A stretch of 42,085 nucleotides of DNA from the NCBI GenBank assembly GCA_025769875.1, contig JAGFNK010000449.1:1-42085 (forward strand), written 5' to 3'. Position numbers and translations under genes: made by a program. This document shows, piece after piece, positions 1 through 10,487 of this stretch. The stretch is from Russula earlei (Eukaryota; Basidiomycota; Agaricomycetes; Russulales; Russulaceae). Numbering within the stretch: the stretch's first letter is position 1; every line of letters begins with the position of its first letter. The notes beneath the pieces were generated by a model. The model worked only from the letters and a program-made list of their open reading frames with translations, was not told the DNA's origin and ran no database searches.

Positions 1-1166
1 GTGGGGTTGGCAGGAGAGGCGCTGGAGTCCGGCCATTCACTTTTTAAGGTTTTCATTTTCGTGTGGGATGCAACCAGGCCTTGTGTACGTGTGTGCAGCG
101 CCGGCAGCAATGGTTATACGTGCGGGCCCACGGGCATCAGGAAGCAAGAAATGAGTAGTCCAGGCCAGGCAGCGGCCAGGCTCGTTGGAAAATGGTTGTG
201 TGTGCGTGACTTGGGGGTCGCGTGGATGACACGTGGCAACGATGGCCGATTTCGGAAGTGGTTTCGGGTTCGGGGGGTGGACGATCCCAAGTGTAATTTC
301 CTGGAAATGGCATAGCGCAATCATTGCGCGACAAGCCGTGGGTTCACATCTGCATCATCACGTACCCAGTACTGCGGCGGCACAGCAACTGAGGAGTTCC
401 AGACTTGTTAAGGTTGCAAACGAATTTATCGAGCGTTCCCAAACCTTCCTTTTTTTTTTTTTTTTTCTTTTTTTTTTAAACGGTGGCGTATGTTTGTTGG
501 CGCCTTCCCAATCCGATGAGTACTCGGGGTGTCCCATCGCCGTACTACTTTCATGGGACTTCGGACATGCACCCCCGTTTCCGTTCAGGCTTGAAGCTTC
601 TATCTTCAATGATATTTTTTTCGTAGAAAGGTCACAAGTAAAGCAGGGCAACGCTGCCGAATAATGCCGAGTCGGAGTTTCTATCGCCCCAAAAGTGGCA
701 CACAGTCAGTCAGCACATGTCAAGTCAAGCGGGGCTGCCAAGTAGGCGGCGGAGTTGCAAATTCTCACTTGTGGGGAAAGTTCATTCATGGTCGAGTTTC
801 ATGTTTCCAATGTACTGCGAAGTGATTGATCTGAGACACAATCTTCAGGTGATAACAAGCCGGAATGAGGCTGGAGCCGGGTGGTCATTTTGGTGGATCT
901 TTCAGCATGGTTTCGAAACTATTACTGTACACCAAAAATGACACCAACACCGTCAAGTCATGAGGCGTGAAAGTGCATTCCGACGGCACATACACTAACA
1001 AATACATCACTTATTTATTAAAACAGGTGGGGACCTCCCAGTGCAGCGCCGTGCGTTGCCGGTAGGAGCAATGTCACTGAACTAATAGACATGCAAAATG
1101 ATCTGCCACATTTTATCATTGGGTTAATCATACAGCCCTCCAAAAGCCGCCGACCATACACGAGAT
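1..1166. other. Intergenic region without a recognised gene
   Basis: I find no convincing gene here. The open frames on both strands overlap each other, have mixed composition and resemble no family I know. A thymine run interrupted by one cytosine lies at 450-477. The right part probably includes the 3' flank of the minus-strand gene ending at 1167. Confidence 0.5.
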
Positions 1167-3135
1167 CTATGGAAGCGGACTCCACCCGTTGCCGGCTGGC
1201 CATTTCATCTCGTCCCTATCCAATGATCCACTCCGTTCTTCACCTGGCGGTGACTCAGCGTCGACCCCAAGCCCATCCTCACTGCTTGAAGCGATCTCAC
1301 CGCTTTCCCTCCTTTCCGCAATGAGCCGCTCTTCCTTCTCCAGCCCTGGAACCCACCCGCGCCGACTGAGACCCGCTTCCGCTTTGTATCGCACAGCGGA
1401 GAGTGTGTCCCGCATGTCATCCCATAGAGGCTCACGAGCGGAGAGCGATAAGTGCGAGCCAAGCGCGGGAAAGTCGGGCTTGGAGTAGATGATGACGTAG
1501 CGATGGCCGTATGCGAGGAGATGGGCGGAGCGGTTGATTCTCGTGACGAAAGCAGCTGCACGCTGTCAGGCCGGCGGCGGCGAGGTACGGGCGGCGGCGA
1601 TGGATGATTAATTGATTTGGATCGCCCAAAACGCGGAGAAGGTGAGGAGGGGACAACCGTGGCGGCAGAACCATTGCCAAACTCTGCCAAACTTGTCTTG
1701 CGATCGGGATGTAGGGGGGGGAGGAAGGTCCGTTGTTGGACGAGAGGAGGATGGAGAGCGTGATCTCGAGCGAGAAGTCGAGCGAGGCACTAGCGGTAAG
1801 GCCGAACGTTGAAGAGTTCTATAGGAGGTAATACTTGCGCCAGCGACTTGTTCAAAAGAGCGGGTAGACGTCACCCGACGCAGGAGGGCTAACACGTCGG
1901 CGAGGGGGTAACACAGGAATCGTGCCACTCCCGCCATCCAGGGAGGAGTGGGAACTCGCACTGTCGACACCAACTCGCTTTGGTGGACTAACACTTCGCG
2001 TAGAGCTTTTGAGAACCTGCAGAACACGCTCTTGCTCGCGCTGCGCTTCTAAGCGTTTAGCCTCTTGGCCTGCCTTGCTCGCTTGCAAAGACTGCTGCAT
2101 GAGGGCAGTTGTCAAATGTGGTACTTTTGTAGGAAGTTGGGGGTGGGGGTGATTTCGGAGGAGCACCAGGTGTTGATGCAAGGACGAAGTGTGAGCGCGG
2201 AGGAAGCACAGGCGGGACTTTGCGAGGTGGGAGAGGAGGCAGCCTACGCTCAGGTGAGGGACTGGATCTAGTTGCGACCGCAGCAGCGCGGGCGACGAAA
2301 GGGTTGGATGAGTGATGGGGATGAGCAGGTGGGGGCCGCCGAGAATGGCAATGGCGACGGTTTGGCGGGGACTATGGTAGGAGAAGAGACAGTACCTGTG
2401 CGGATATCAGGGTGAATAGGGGGATGAGGATGGTCATGGACGTGATCGGTGGGGTTGAATGGATTGGTGTCGGAAGTCGGCGCGTCGAAAGTGCCACCAC
2501 TAGCGGAGACTCGACGTCGTCGTGAGGGAGCTGAAAAAGGTCGCGATGGGCGGTCATTTACAGGTCGTGTCGGTGATGCGGGCTCATTGTATAATGGGTT
2601 TAGATGGACTGCAAATTGATCGTAAGCAACCTGTAAGGACGAGTACTATCGCAGTGCAGTGAGCGGCTCGTGCGAAGGGCGATGTGCCAAGCAAGGTTCG
2701 ACACAAGGACTGGTCACAATCACAGGCGAGAGTGAAGTGTAAGCACGAACCTTGTTTGAAAACGAGGTTTCTGTCGAACTCTGCTCCACTGCGAACATGC
2801 AAGACAAGTCGGAGGATGGCAAAAAACTGTCCCCTGACAAGGGCTGTGTCTTGCCCAGAGCTTGGAGAGAACAAGCGTAAGATCTAAGTTCATGTACTGA
2901 GAGAACTATACAGGGGGAGAGGAAAAGTACACACATCGTCGAGATCACTGATGTGGAGGTCAGCGTAACGGCCACGGAGCCAGGCGCGAGCCTCCCGAAT
3001 GGAGACGGTATGCTTCTCAAAATCATCGTCAGTGGTGGGGGGAACATCGGAGGCAACTAAGTCGGCAAAGGAGGTGGTGAAAAGGGTATATTCATCATCG
3101 TTGAGTGCAGAGATGTGGATAAATAAAGAACGCAT
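1167..3135 (-). CDS. Conserved Agaricomycete hypothetical protein, frame-broken in the middle
   Basis: This resembles a basidiomycete hypothetical family I recognise by motifs, with no assigned function. Seen: exon 1 (3135-2935) encodes a start like MRSLFIHIS and the segment REARAWLRGRY. A 51-bp GT-AG intron (2934-2884) follows, then exon 2 (2883-2751) with ILRLFSP, GQFFAILRLVLHV and VFKQ. A 142-bp intron (2750-2609) leads to a Pro/Ser-rich exon from 2608. Further down come LPPLPPRK, ALMQQSLQASK, RERVL-like helical sequence, RSFEQVA, FGRSKSINHPSPPPVP and a C-terminal part VRYKAEAGLSRRG ending DEMKWPAGNGWSPLP at stop 1169-1167. An in-frame ATG at 3219 would add 28 residues. Odd: these blocks sit in different frames, and the changes fall mostly near C-rich runs where I cannot place introns. 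It may be one intact gene with sequence errors, or a pseudogene. Confidence 0.55.
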
Positions 3136-3649
3136 GGTAGTCGCGAAAAAGGGGCGACCGGAAGAAGTGTGTTGGAGTGAAGGTGAGCCGCCGGTTAGGT
3201 CAGACCCCTCGACCGCCACAGGGTCTTGTGACCATGGGTTGTGTGGCTGGTCCTATGACTGTGGTATGTTGGAGGCTCCTTGTTCTGCTATCACCACCAG
3301 GTGCAGTTTTCCCATGACACAAGTCAGGGCAAGGATGGTTTATAACCTCAGCCCACCTACCACTTGTGAACTACCCATGAGACTGTACATGATACCCTGG
3401 AAACTGTACATGATACCCTGGAAAGTGGAAACCAAACTCCACTGATGAGACTATCTGCCTGGAGACCCAACACACAACCTGAGCACTGTGTGCATGAACA
3501 CAACAACCCCCTGCACCTTACCTGCCTGACCCTCTGGGGAACACCTCCCCCTGTGCCACCCAACAATCAATGCCCACAACAAACCCCCATGTAAGACACA
3601 ACCCCCCCAACCACACTCCACCTAGGCCCCAACTGGACAACTGACACAA
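3136..3649. other. Junction between host DNA and transposon block
   Basis: This covers the upstream side of the minus-strand gene and the left edge of the repeat block. Base composition changes near 3240 to CpG-poor, AC-rich sequence. I see no gene. Confidence 0.4.
3382..3423. repeat. 21-bp perfect tandem duplication
   Basis: The 21-base unit at 3382-3402 is repeated exactly at 3403-3423. It lies in the CpG-poor sequence at the left edge of the transposon block. Nothing suggests a function. Confidence 0.85.
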
Positions 3650-4136
3650 ACAAGCCACACTGACACTTTTTTAAATGCCACTGGACAGTATTGCACCCTA
3701 CCACATTCACCAACATGAGGGAGCAGTAGTAGTGACCTGCTGGAGGAATTCTATAAACAGAAGACTAACAAACACAACTACAACCCCCTAACAAGAAAAC
3801 ACCACCATGCGGCCCCAACTAGACTCCTCCAAATCTTGATATCTGAATCAGCCCACCTAACCTGGATCCTAAGATGTGAATCAGTGATACAGGGCCTCCA
3901 ACATGGGAGAGCACTCATAGCAACTCGCTGGAGAAATGCCATTAACAGGAGACTGACAACTGACAAACTTATGACAACAAAAATAAAATGTAACTGACAC
4001 AACAAACATCTGATCAAAGCCACCTGGGATGAAGTCCTGAGGCAAAGCCAGGAACTCCTGAATGGAAAGACATGAGGTTTTAGTGGGTATGAGGCCACCA
4101 ATAACTCTGGGTTAAAAGCCTCCCCTGAGTCCCACA
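3650..4136 (+). mobile_element. LINE-like (non-LTR) retrotransposon 3'-end remnant
   Basis: The plus strand around 3800-3990 reads TRLLQILISESAHLTWILRCESV and then RWRNAINRRLTTDKLM before a stop. This resembles the C-terminal tail of basidiomycete non-LTR retrotransposon polyproteins, where an ISESA-x-L-x-W-x-LRCE block precedes RW-x-x-AIN-x-RLT-x-D. A weaker second copy of the block (CWRNSINRRLT) occurs near 3740-3775. Frames are broken and no reverse transcriptase remains. The solo LTR at 4137 is inserted into its 3' part. The family is inferred from motif memory only. Confidence 0.45.
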
Positions 4137-4762
4137 TGTTACTGAGTGGTTTGGGTCTGGAAGATGCCGGAACACCTGAACTATGGACTGCACTGTTTGC
4201 ATCATGCGTGCGTCAGATCTTGATCATTTATGTTTGTTAATATCGCGTTCGGAACACGTTGATCATATCTTTCTGAAGATGTATTGAAGAAGCAATGAGT
4301 AGCATTGCTTCTGTCCCAGATGTTCCTGTACTGCCATGTATGTCGCTTCCTTGATTAGGAAAGTACTTATGACACTGAGATAGCTACTAGGGAAGCACTT
4401 AATGCTTCCAGCACTGAGATTGTTCACATAGAAGCAACCTTGCTTCTATGAGAGCCACCTTTTGCTTCTATAGCACCGACCAGTACTACAGTAGCATGAA
4501 CCTTATCCCTGTAGGGCTATATAAACCCCCCAGTTGTACATGTAGCAGTTGAGCCTTAAGCTCGACTTAGTTTGCCAATCCCAAACAGTTGACTCCTACC
4601 CTGTCTGCAGAGCCCCTCTCATCTTATTGCCATACCCAGAAGGATCTAACACTCCTTCCCCTCCACGAGTATTGCTTGCTTGACTCAAGCATATCTGCAT
4701 TGGTAGGACACGTTTATTGACGTGACCATTGATCTTATTTAAGGCACTTTGGAGCCTTAACA
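4137..4762 (+). mobile_element. Solo LTR, family F
   Basis: The sequence starts TGTTACTGAG and ends GAGCCTTAACA. It is flanked by a perfect 5-bp duplication, CCACA at 4132-4136 and 4763-4767, so both ends are well defined. A TATA-like TATATAAA begins at 4518 and is followed by the inverted repeat GTTGAGCCTTAAGCTCGAC. That puts the promoter on the plus strand. The inverted-repeat core closely resembles the one in LTR family C, so the two families are probably related. No internal coding sequence remains, as expected after LTR-LTR recombination. Confidence 0.88.
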
Positions 4763-4906
4763 CCACACTATCACAACACTAGGGATGTGTGTAAACTGCA
4801 TTTCCCCTCACAACTGGACCCTTGTGGCCTGGCTTCAGCATGCTGGGTAAGGCTAATGGCAAATTTCCTGACACCCAGCAATTATCCTTAGTTTCAGTAC
4901 AATCTC
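4763..4906. other. Short unassigned stretch between two LTRs
   Basis: It starts with the CCACA duplication of the solo LTR and ends at the E1 3' LTR. I recognise nothing in it; it may be more of the LINE-like remnant. Confidence 0.4.
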
Positions 4907-5501
4907 TGTTATGGTGTTATGACCATTAGAGCGTTAGCTCAGGGTTCAGTGAGGTCAAGTCCCTGTGACTTGATTCAAGGGTTCAGTGGGGCCAGCTCAA
5001 AGAGACTGGATCAAAAGTTTAGTGTCTCAAGATTAAGTCAGACAATGACTCAATCCACAGACTGAGTTGATCTTCTGGTTTCACAGAAGAGGAGGACGAT
5101 GAGAGAGAGGCAGAGGAGGAAGAGGAACACAAGAGTTCCTTGAGGTGTGCTCAGGTCAAGCAGAATGTAAGCCAGCACAAGCAGGTTGTGATTTGAGAGA
5201 GTATACAGGGCAAGGGATGTGATAGGAAATGGGACAAAGCTAAGCTTGGGACATTCCCCAGCTTCTACAGGCGCTTAAATACTGTATCTAGCAAGGCTGT
5301 ACAGTACCATATGCAGAACAATAGATAAAAGGTAAGCCAATGGCAAAAGAGGATCAATCAGCAGATGAAACATAAGAAAGTAAGGTGACAGCTGTCAATC
5401 AATATCAAGGGATAAAATGGTAACCAAGGGGGAGAGGGTGACAGAAGAGAACAATAATAGAAGCGGTTAGTGATGAATCAACAAGGGGGTAGATCATGAC
5501 A
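4907..5501 (-). repeat. E1 3' LTR (family A copy 1)
   Basis: The plus strand starts TGTTATGGTG and ends ATCATGACA. The same sequence recurs, diverged, at 11236-11899 and 32135-32734. On the minus strand it is preceded by a G-rich polypurine stretch (5518-5502, GAGGGGGCATGA), the normal neighbour of a 3' LTR. Confidence 0.85.
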
Positions 5502-8068
5502 TCATGCCCCCTCATGCTTAGTTCTCTGAACTAATTGGTCTTGGGGCCCAACTCACAGAGCTCATTGTCTTCAACTTCTAACCACATGTTCTGAGACCCT
5601 GTTGCTCTGGGGCAGAAACCTCTGTAACTCCAGTGAGTCCTCCTGAGGATACAGTCTGTCTGTCCACTACAGTTGGTGTGAGGTTTGTTACAGTCCTTGT
5701 TCCAGTGACCCCCTAGTGTTGCAATGTTTGCAGACATGTTGTCGTTTCTGGAGCTGATGACATTGTGCTTTGATCATGCATGCAGGTGTGAGAGGGGTGT
5801 TAGGGGTGCTAGCGTTGTCAGAAAACATTGTGGGAAGTGGGAGGGTGATCCCATAGGGGCATCATTTTGGGACTGATCGACAACACGAGGGAGATATTTG
5901 AGAGGAGGGGTCAAAGAGAGAGGAGGACAAGTGGGTAATGGAGGGGAGGAGGGAGGTGGGTGGTTCTTTTGACTTTTTGATTTTATCGTAGCTCCCTGCC
6001 AGCAAGTAGAATGGTCCCGTGCTATGGGGGGAGACCCCCATTGGTCATCATGTTGTCAAGTTGATGACAAACTCAAATGGAGGTGTTATTGGCCCAAAGG
6101 TGGCTGTGGATGATGGCAGTTTCTTTGGTGTGGGACTGAATCTTGTGGAGCTGAATAGTGAGTTGTCCCTGGAGGACGCTCATGGCCCCTTGGATAGCAG
6201 TGTGCTCACCCTCAAGGACCTTCAACTGAAATGAACCAATGTGGAGGTGGTAAATGTTGGCAAGAGTGCCAGGTTTGTGGAGGTTTCGAGTGCCTGAGTG
6301 ACATCAAAATGGAAGGGATGGTCCTCAACTAAGAGGTGGAGGTCAGAGGCAGTGGTAGAAGGATGGGGGGCAGAGACGATGGGTCTGGCGATGAGCTTTT
6401 CTCCATAAGCGGGTTCTCCTTGACCCATAGTGTCAAGACTCACTGTTGAACTATCCAGTTCAAGAGTGAGGGGTTAGCTCAAAGATGAGTCGATAGACGT
6501 CCAAGACTGCATGCACAAGGAGTAGAGTCCAAAGCAGTACCAAATACCAAAGCGGTATGGTTACTGGTAGAGTCAAGCAAGTATGCAGGGAAGAGGCCAG
6601 GATAGTCACAAGGGGATGGTCCTTAAAGGAGTATCCCAGGGATAGAGAGTGCTGTAAACAAATGGACAGTCTGAGGACTGTCCGCTACTTTATTGAGTGC
6701 TTATATACCACAAGAGAACTGCTAAATAGGAAACAAGTCATAACCTTGTTATCAAGCACAATAGAGTGATGAGTAAGAAGTTGGAGTATGCTTACTGAGC
6801 ATGCTCAGTCATGCTCAGTAAGCTGCTGAGTAAGAAGGCTTCTCTTGATGAGTAAGAGCCTTTACTGTTCACATGTTCACTGCTCTAGTAAATGTGTGAA
6901 GCACCTGATTCATTTGTTGTTAGTTAGTTTAGGGCCAGTCATTTGAGGACTTGTAGTTTAGTCCAGGGATTATAGTTGCCTATAAGGCCCCTTATATAGT
7001 TCTATTATGGTCCTTAGAGTCGACCCTAATACTTCTATTAAGGTCCTTAGTATTGCTGTATAGTTCATTCTATAGTTATTAGAGTCAGTCTAATAACATG
7101 TTGTAGGGTCTTTAGTATTGTGTTAGTGCCTATTATAGAGCACTTATTGTCGTCCTAAAGGGTCCTTAGGGAGGCTATAATACTGTCCTTTATTGCTAAA
7201 AGGGTTGCCATTAAGTGGGGCTTGCTGTATGTCAATTGTGCTGAGAATTGCTTGTGCAACAATGCACACACGATATTGTGGACATCTCTACTCACCCCTT
7301 TTGTCCATGTGAACAGGGTGACACCATAGAGGCCAGGTTTCCTCTCATAAGGAAGGGTCCTTCAAGGACCCTCTCTGGGAAATGGTTCATGACACATAGT
7401 TCCTAGAAGCATGGGTTCGTCATTCCACAAAGCAATGCATAAATAAGGCAATAGGTGTTGCTGCCTATTAACATTAATATAGAAAGGGGGGAACATGCAT
7501 GTATGGTTTGTAAACAAACCAGGGGGGGCCAGGGTGAGTGGGGTCCACTTTGGTTGGGGTAGGTGAGGGGGTTCCTTCATGAATAGCAAGTGGGTTGAGA
7601 GTAGCCAAGAGGTCTTGTAGTTTGGCCTTGTCGGGGACAATGAAGGTATGTTGGTTGATGATGTGTTGTATAACTTCAGGTGAGAGGGGCTCTTGTTTAA
7701 TGGTGGGGGAAGGGGTGAGAACTGGTAAAGGGGAAGAGGAAGGAGCAGGGGATGACATGGGAGTATTGTAGGTAGAAGTAGCGTGTTTGTGATGCCAAGC
7801 TGACCACTCAGAGGGAGTGGGGGGTATTTAAGGGGACTAACCATACTATGTGATTCCATACTAAATCTGTAAGTACTGCTCTTTGTATAGATAAATGAAA
7901 TTCTGAGAAACAAGGGTCCATCATGAGTAATTGAAAACTTCAGAAATTGCCAGGGGAAAGAATCCTAGAAAAGAGTTGTTCCCTGGTGGTTAGATCAAAA
8001 ATGGTGTGTCTGTGGGCAGGGATAGTGGGATCATTGACAGATTAGGAAGGGGGGTTATGTGAACTGAT
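5502..8068 (-). pseudogene. E1 ORF3 remnant downstream of the chromodomain
   Basis: This is degenerate minus-strand coding sequence between the E1 chromodomain and the 3' LTR, split by solo LTR D1 (6431-7394). In order it shows a Ser/Pro-rich segment (MSSPAPSSSP at 7758, then IKQEPLSPE), a segment with YGEKLIARP, LVEDHPFHFDVTQALE (about 6230-6430), a helical stretch with LEGEHTAIQ, and a Cys/His module around 5735-5625. The module reads CX2CX3GHX4CX2PHX2CX5C, then CX5HX6C. A single frame change in a G run splits CKHCNTR from GHWNKDC. E2 and E3 have the same layout in the same place. The function is unknown to me. Confidence 0.6.
6431..7394 (-). mobile_element. Solo LTR, family D copy 1
   Basis: TGTCAAGACT...TTCATGACA, flanked by a perfect CATAG duplication (6426-6430 and 7395-7399). 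It is about 90 percent similar by eye to 8774-9727. On the minus strand TATATAAG (6707-6700) is followed by the inverted repeat GGACAGTCCTCAGACTGTCC, giving a minus-strand promoter orientation. A perfect 16-bp palindrome lies at 6794-6809. It is inserted in E1 ORF3. Confidence 0.9.
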
Positions 8069-8370
8069 TCAGGGAAGTAAAGTACATTGTTGTATTGTAA
8101 GTCCTTGGAATTGATGTTCCAAGTTATCTAGGCTTTTGTCTGAGTGATGGGATTCTGCGGGGTCAGAGTTAGTAGTAGACATGGTTTGGAGTTTCATGGG
8201 TTGTTGCAAGTGAAAGGTGGTGATGGCATCTTGGGCATTTTTAAGGTTCAAGAGGGGCTCCCACATGTCTTCTGCTGCGGAGTACCCCTTCCACCAGACC
8301 CTGTATTGGAGTCAGTTTCTATGGGTAAATTGAGCAGTGATTTTTTCAACTTTGTATTCTCATGAGAGCA
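8069..8370 (-). pseudogene. E1 chromodomain
   Basis: The minus strand reads YxVEKI, then LQYRVWWKGYSAAEDMWEPL and LNLKNAQDAITTFH. The W-W-K-G-Y-x(6)-WEP pattern is the chromodomain signature carried by chromoviral integrases, where it guides insertion to particular chromatin. One stop interrupts it. It follows the integrase C-terminal part directly, and the downstream segment LDNLEHQFQGLTIQQ leads towards ORF3. Confidence 0.7.
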
Positions 8371-10487
8371 GGTCAGGTGGGGGTTCCATGAAGTTTGGCC
8401 CATGTTTGGCTGTTTCAGTGACCAGGGAGAGAAGGGAAGTGTGGAATACATTGTGAATAAGCCACTGGGGGGGTAGGCAGAGTTGGTAGACAACATGGGA
8501 AATTTTCTTAGTGATGGTAAAGGGGCCGAACTGCTTCAGATGGAACTTCTTAAAGTGATGGGGGGTTTTTAAGTTAGTGCCCTCTAACCAGACCATCTGC
8601 CCTTCTTCGAAACCCTTGAACTTAGTTTCTTTTACCCAGCTGTCTTGCACCCTTCTCATTGCTTCCTGGGCTGATTCCTGCATATCTTTCAGGGCTTGGA
8701 GTCATTCTTGGATCCCTGGGAACTTGGATTTTAGTTGGGTGCCCAATCCCTGTGGGTTAAAGCCAATGGGTAATGTCAAGACTCACTGTTGAACTATCCA
8801 GTTCAAGAGTGAGGAGTGAGCTCAAAGATGAGTCAATAGACATCTAAGATTGTGTGGGCAAAGAGTAGAGTCCAAAGCAGTACCAAATACCAAAGAGGTA
8901 TGGTTACTGGTAGAGTCAAGCAGGTTTGCAGGGAAGAGGCCAGAATGGTCACAAGGGGACGGTCCTTAAAGGAGTATCCCAGGGTTGGAGAGTGCCATAA
9001 ACAAATGGACAGTCTGAAGACTGTCTGCTACTTTATTGAGCGCTTATATACTACAAGAGAACTGCTAAATAAGGAACAAGTCATAACCTTGTTATCAAGC
9101 ACAATAGATGGATGAGTAAGAATTTGGAGTACGTTTACTGAGCATGCTCAGTCATGCTCAGTAAGCCGCTGAGTAAGAAGGCTTCTACAGATGAGTAAGA
9201 GCCTTTACTGTCCACGTGTTCACTGCTTTAGTACACATGCAAAGCATCTGATTCATTTGCTGTAGTTAGTTTAGGGCCGGTCATATGAGGACTTGTAGTT
9301 TGGTTCAGGGAATAGAGTTGTCCATAAGGCCCTTTATATAGTTCTATTAGGGTCCTTAGAGTCGACCTTAACACTTCTATTAGGGTCCTTAGTATCGCTT
9401 TATAGTTTGTTCTATAGTTATTAGAGTTAGCCTAATAACATGTTGTAGGGTCTTTAGTATTGTGTTAGTGCCTATTATAGAGCACTTAGAGTTGTCCTAA
9501 AGGGTCCTTAGGGAGGCTATAATACTGTCTTTTATAGCTAAAAGGGTTGCCATTAAGTGGGGCTTGCTGTATGCCAAGAATTGCTCGTGTGACAATGCAC
9601 ACGCAATATTGTGGACACCTCTACTCACACCTTTTGTCTGTGTGAACAGGGTGACACCATAGAGGCTGGGTTTCCTCTCATAAGGAAGGGTCCTTCAAGG
9701 GCCCTTTCTGGGAAATGGTTCATGACAGGTAACTCATAGGGGGTTTGTTTGGTGGTTGTAGATTTATGAGCGTTGAAGTGATACTGGGCTATGGGAAGCC
9801 AATGTACCCATTCCTCTTATTTTTCTCCAGTGTATATGCAGAGATACATCTCCAAGGTCTGATTAGTCCTTTTGGACTGTCCATTGGTCTGGGGGTGATA
9901 GGCGGTACTTAGATTCTGATTGATTCCCAGAATTCAAGAGACTTCTCAGAATAAGTTGGAGGTGAAACAGGAATCACGATTGAAAATGATTTTGGAGGGG
10001 ACTCCTATCCAAGGGAAGGCATGTCATAAAAATAATTTAGCCATTTCCAGGGTCCCCATGTCCTTATGGCAAGGTATCAATATTGCCACCTTGGTGGAGT
10101 CATGATCTGTGATGGTCATGATGGTGTTGTTTCCCTCTGATACAGGGAGATCAATGATCCAATTGATGGCTATGGTTTGAAATGGTTTATGAAACTCAGG
10201 GGGAATTGGGTGAGTCAGAGGATGAGTGGGATGTGTGGAAGATTTGTTGGCTTGACAGGTAGTGCACCCCCAAATGTAATCCCAGATGAAGTAGGCCATT
10301 TTTGGCCACCACAAGGATTCTTGGATTGAGTATAAGGTCTGAGCATTTCCCATTGTCCACTGAGAATGCTGTCATGGTAGATGTGCAAAATCTTTCGTAA
10401 GAGGGGTTCTTGGTATAGTACAACCAATTTTCCATCTCTGAATAGCACACCACCCTCTTCCTGAAGGTTGTGTTTGACCTTCCTCAT
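8360..10487 (-). pseudogene. E1 integrase, interrupted by solo LTR D2
   Basis: From right to left: an HHCC zinc-binding part (remnants of HDSILSG, a tract with LYSIQESLWWPKMAYFIWD, then GCTTCQANK), the core with TITDHDSTKVAILIP (first Asp), NRDSCFTSN (second Asp) and [20 protein letters not shown] (Glu region), then TPYELP. After solo LTR D2 it resumes with PIGFNPQGLG and the C-terminal part EGQMVWLEGTNLKT, FGPFTITKKI and HNVFHTSLL. Frameshifts and stops, for example in EKxEEWVHWLP, show it is inactive. This enzyme would insert the element DNA into the genome. Confidence 0.75.
8774..9727 (-). mobile_element. Solo LTR, family D copy 2
   Basis: TGTCAAGACT...TTCATGACA with a perfect GGTAA duplication (8769-8773 and 9728-9732). 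It splits the E1 integrase exactly at the duplicated bases. It carries the same 16-bp palindrome as copy 1 (9137-9152) and the same minus-strand TATATAAG. Confidence 0.92.

Noticed and set aside
1..664. Several overlapping frames at the left edge
   Set aside because: They contradict each other on both strands and one runs through a poly-T tract; no family resemblance.
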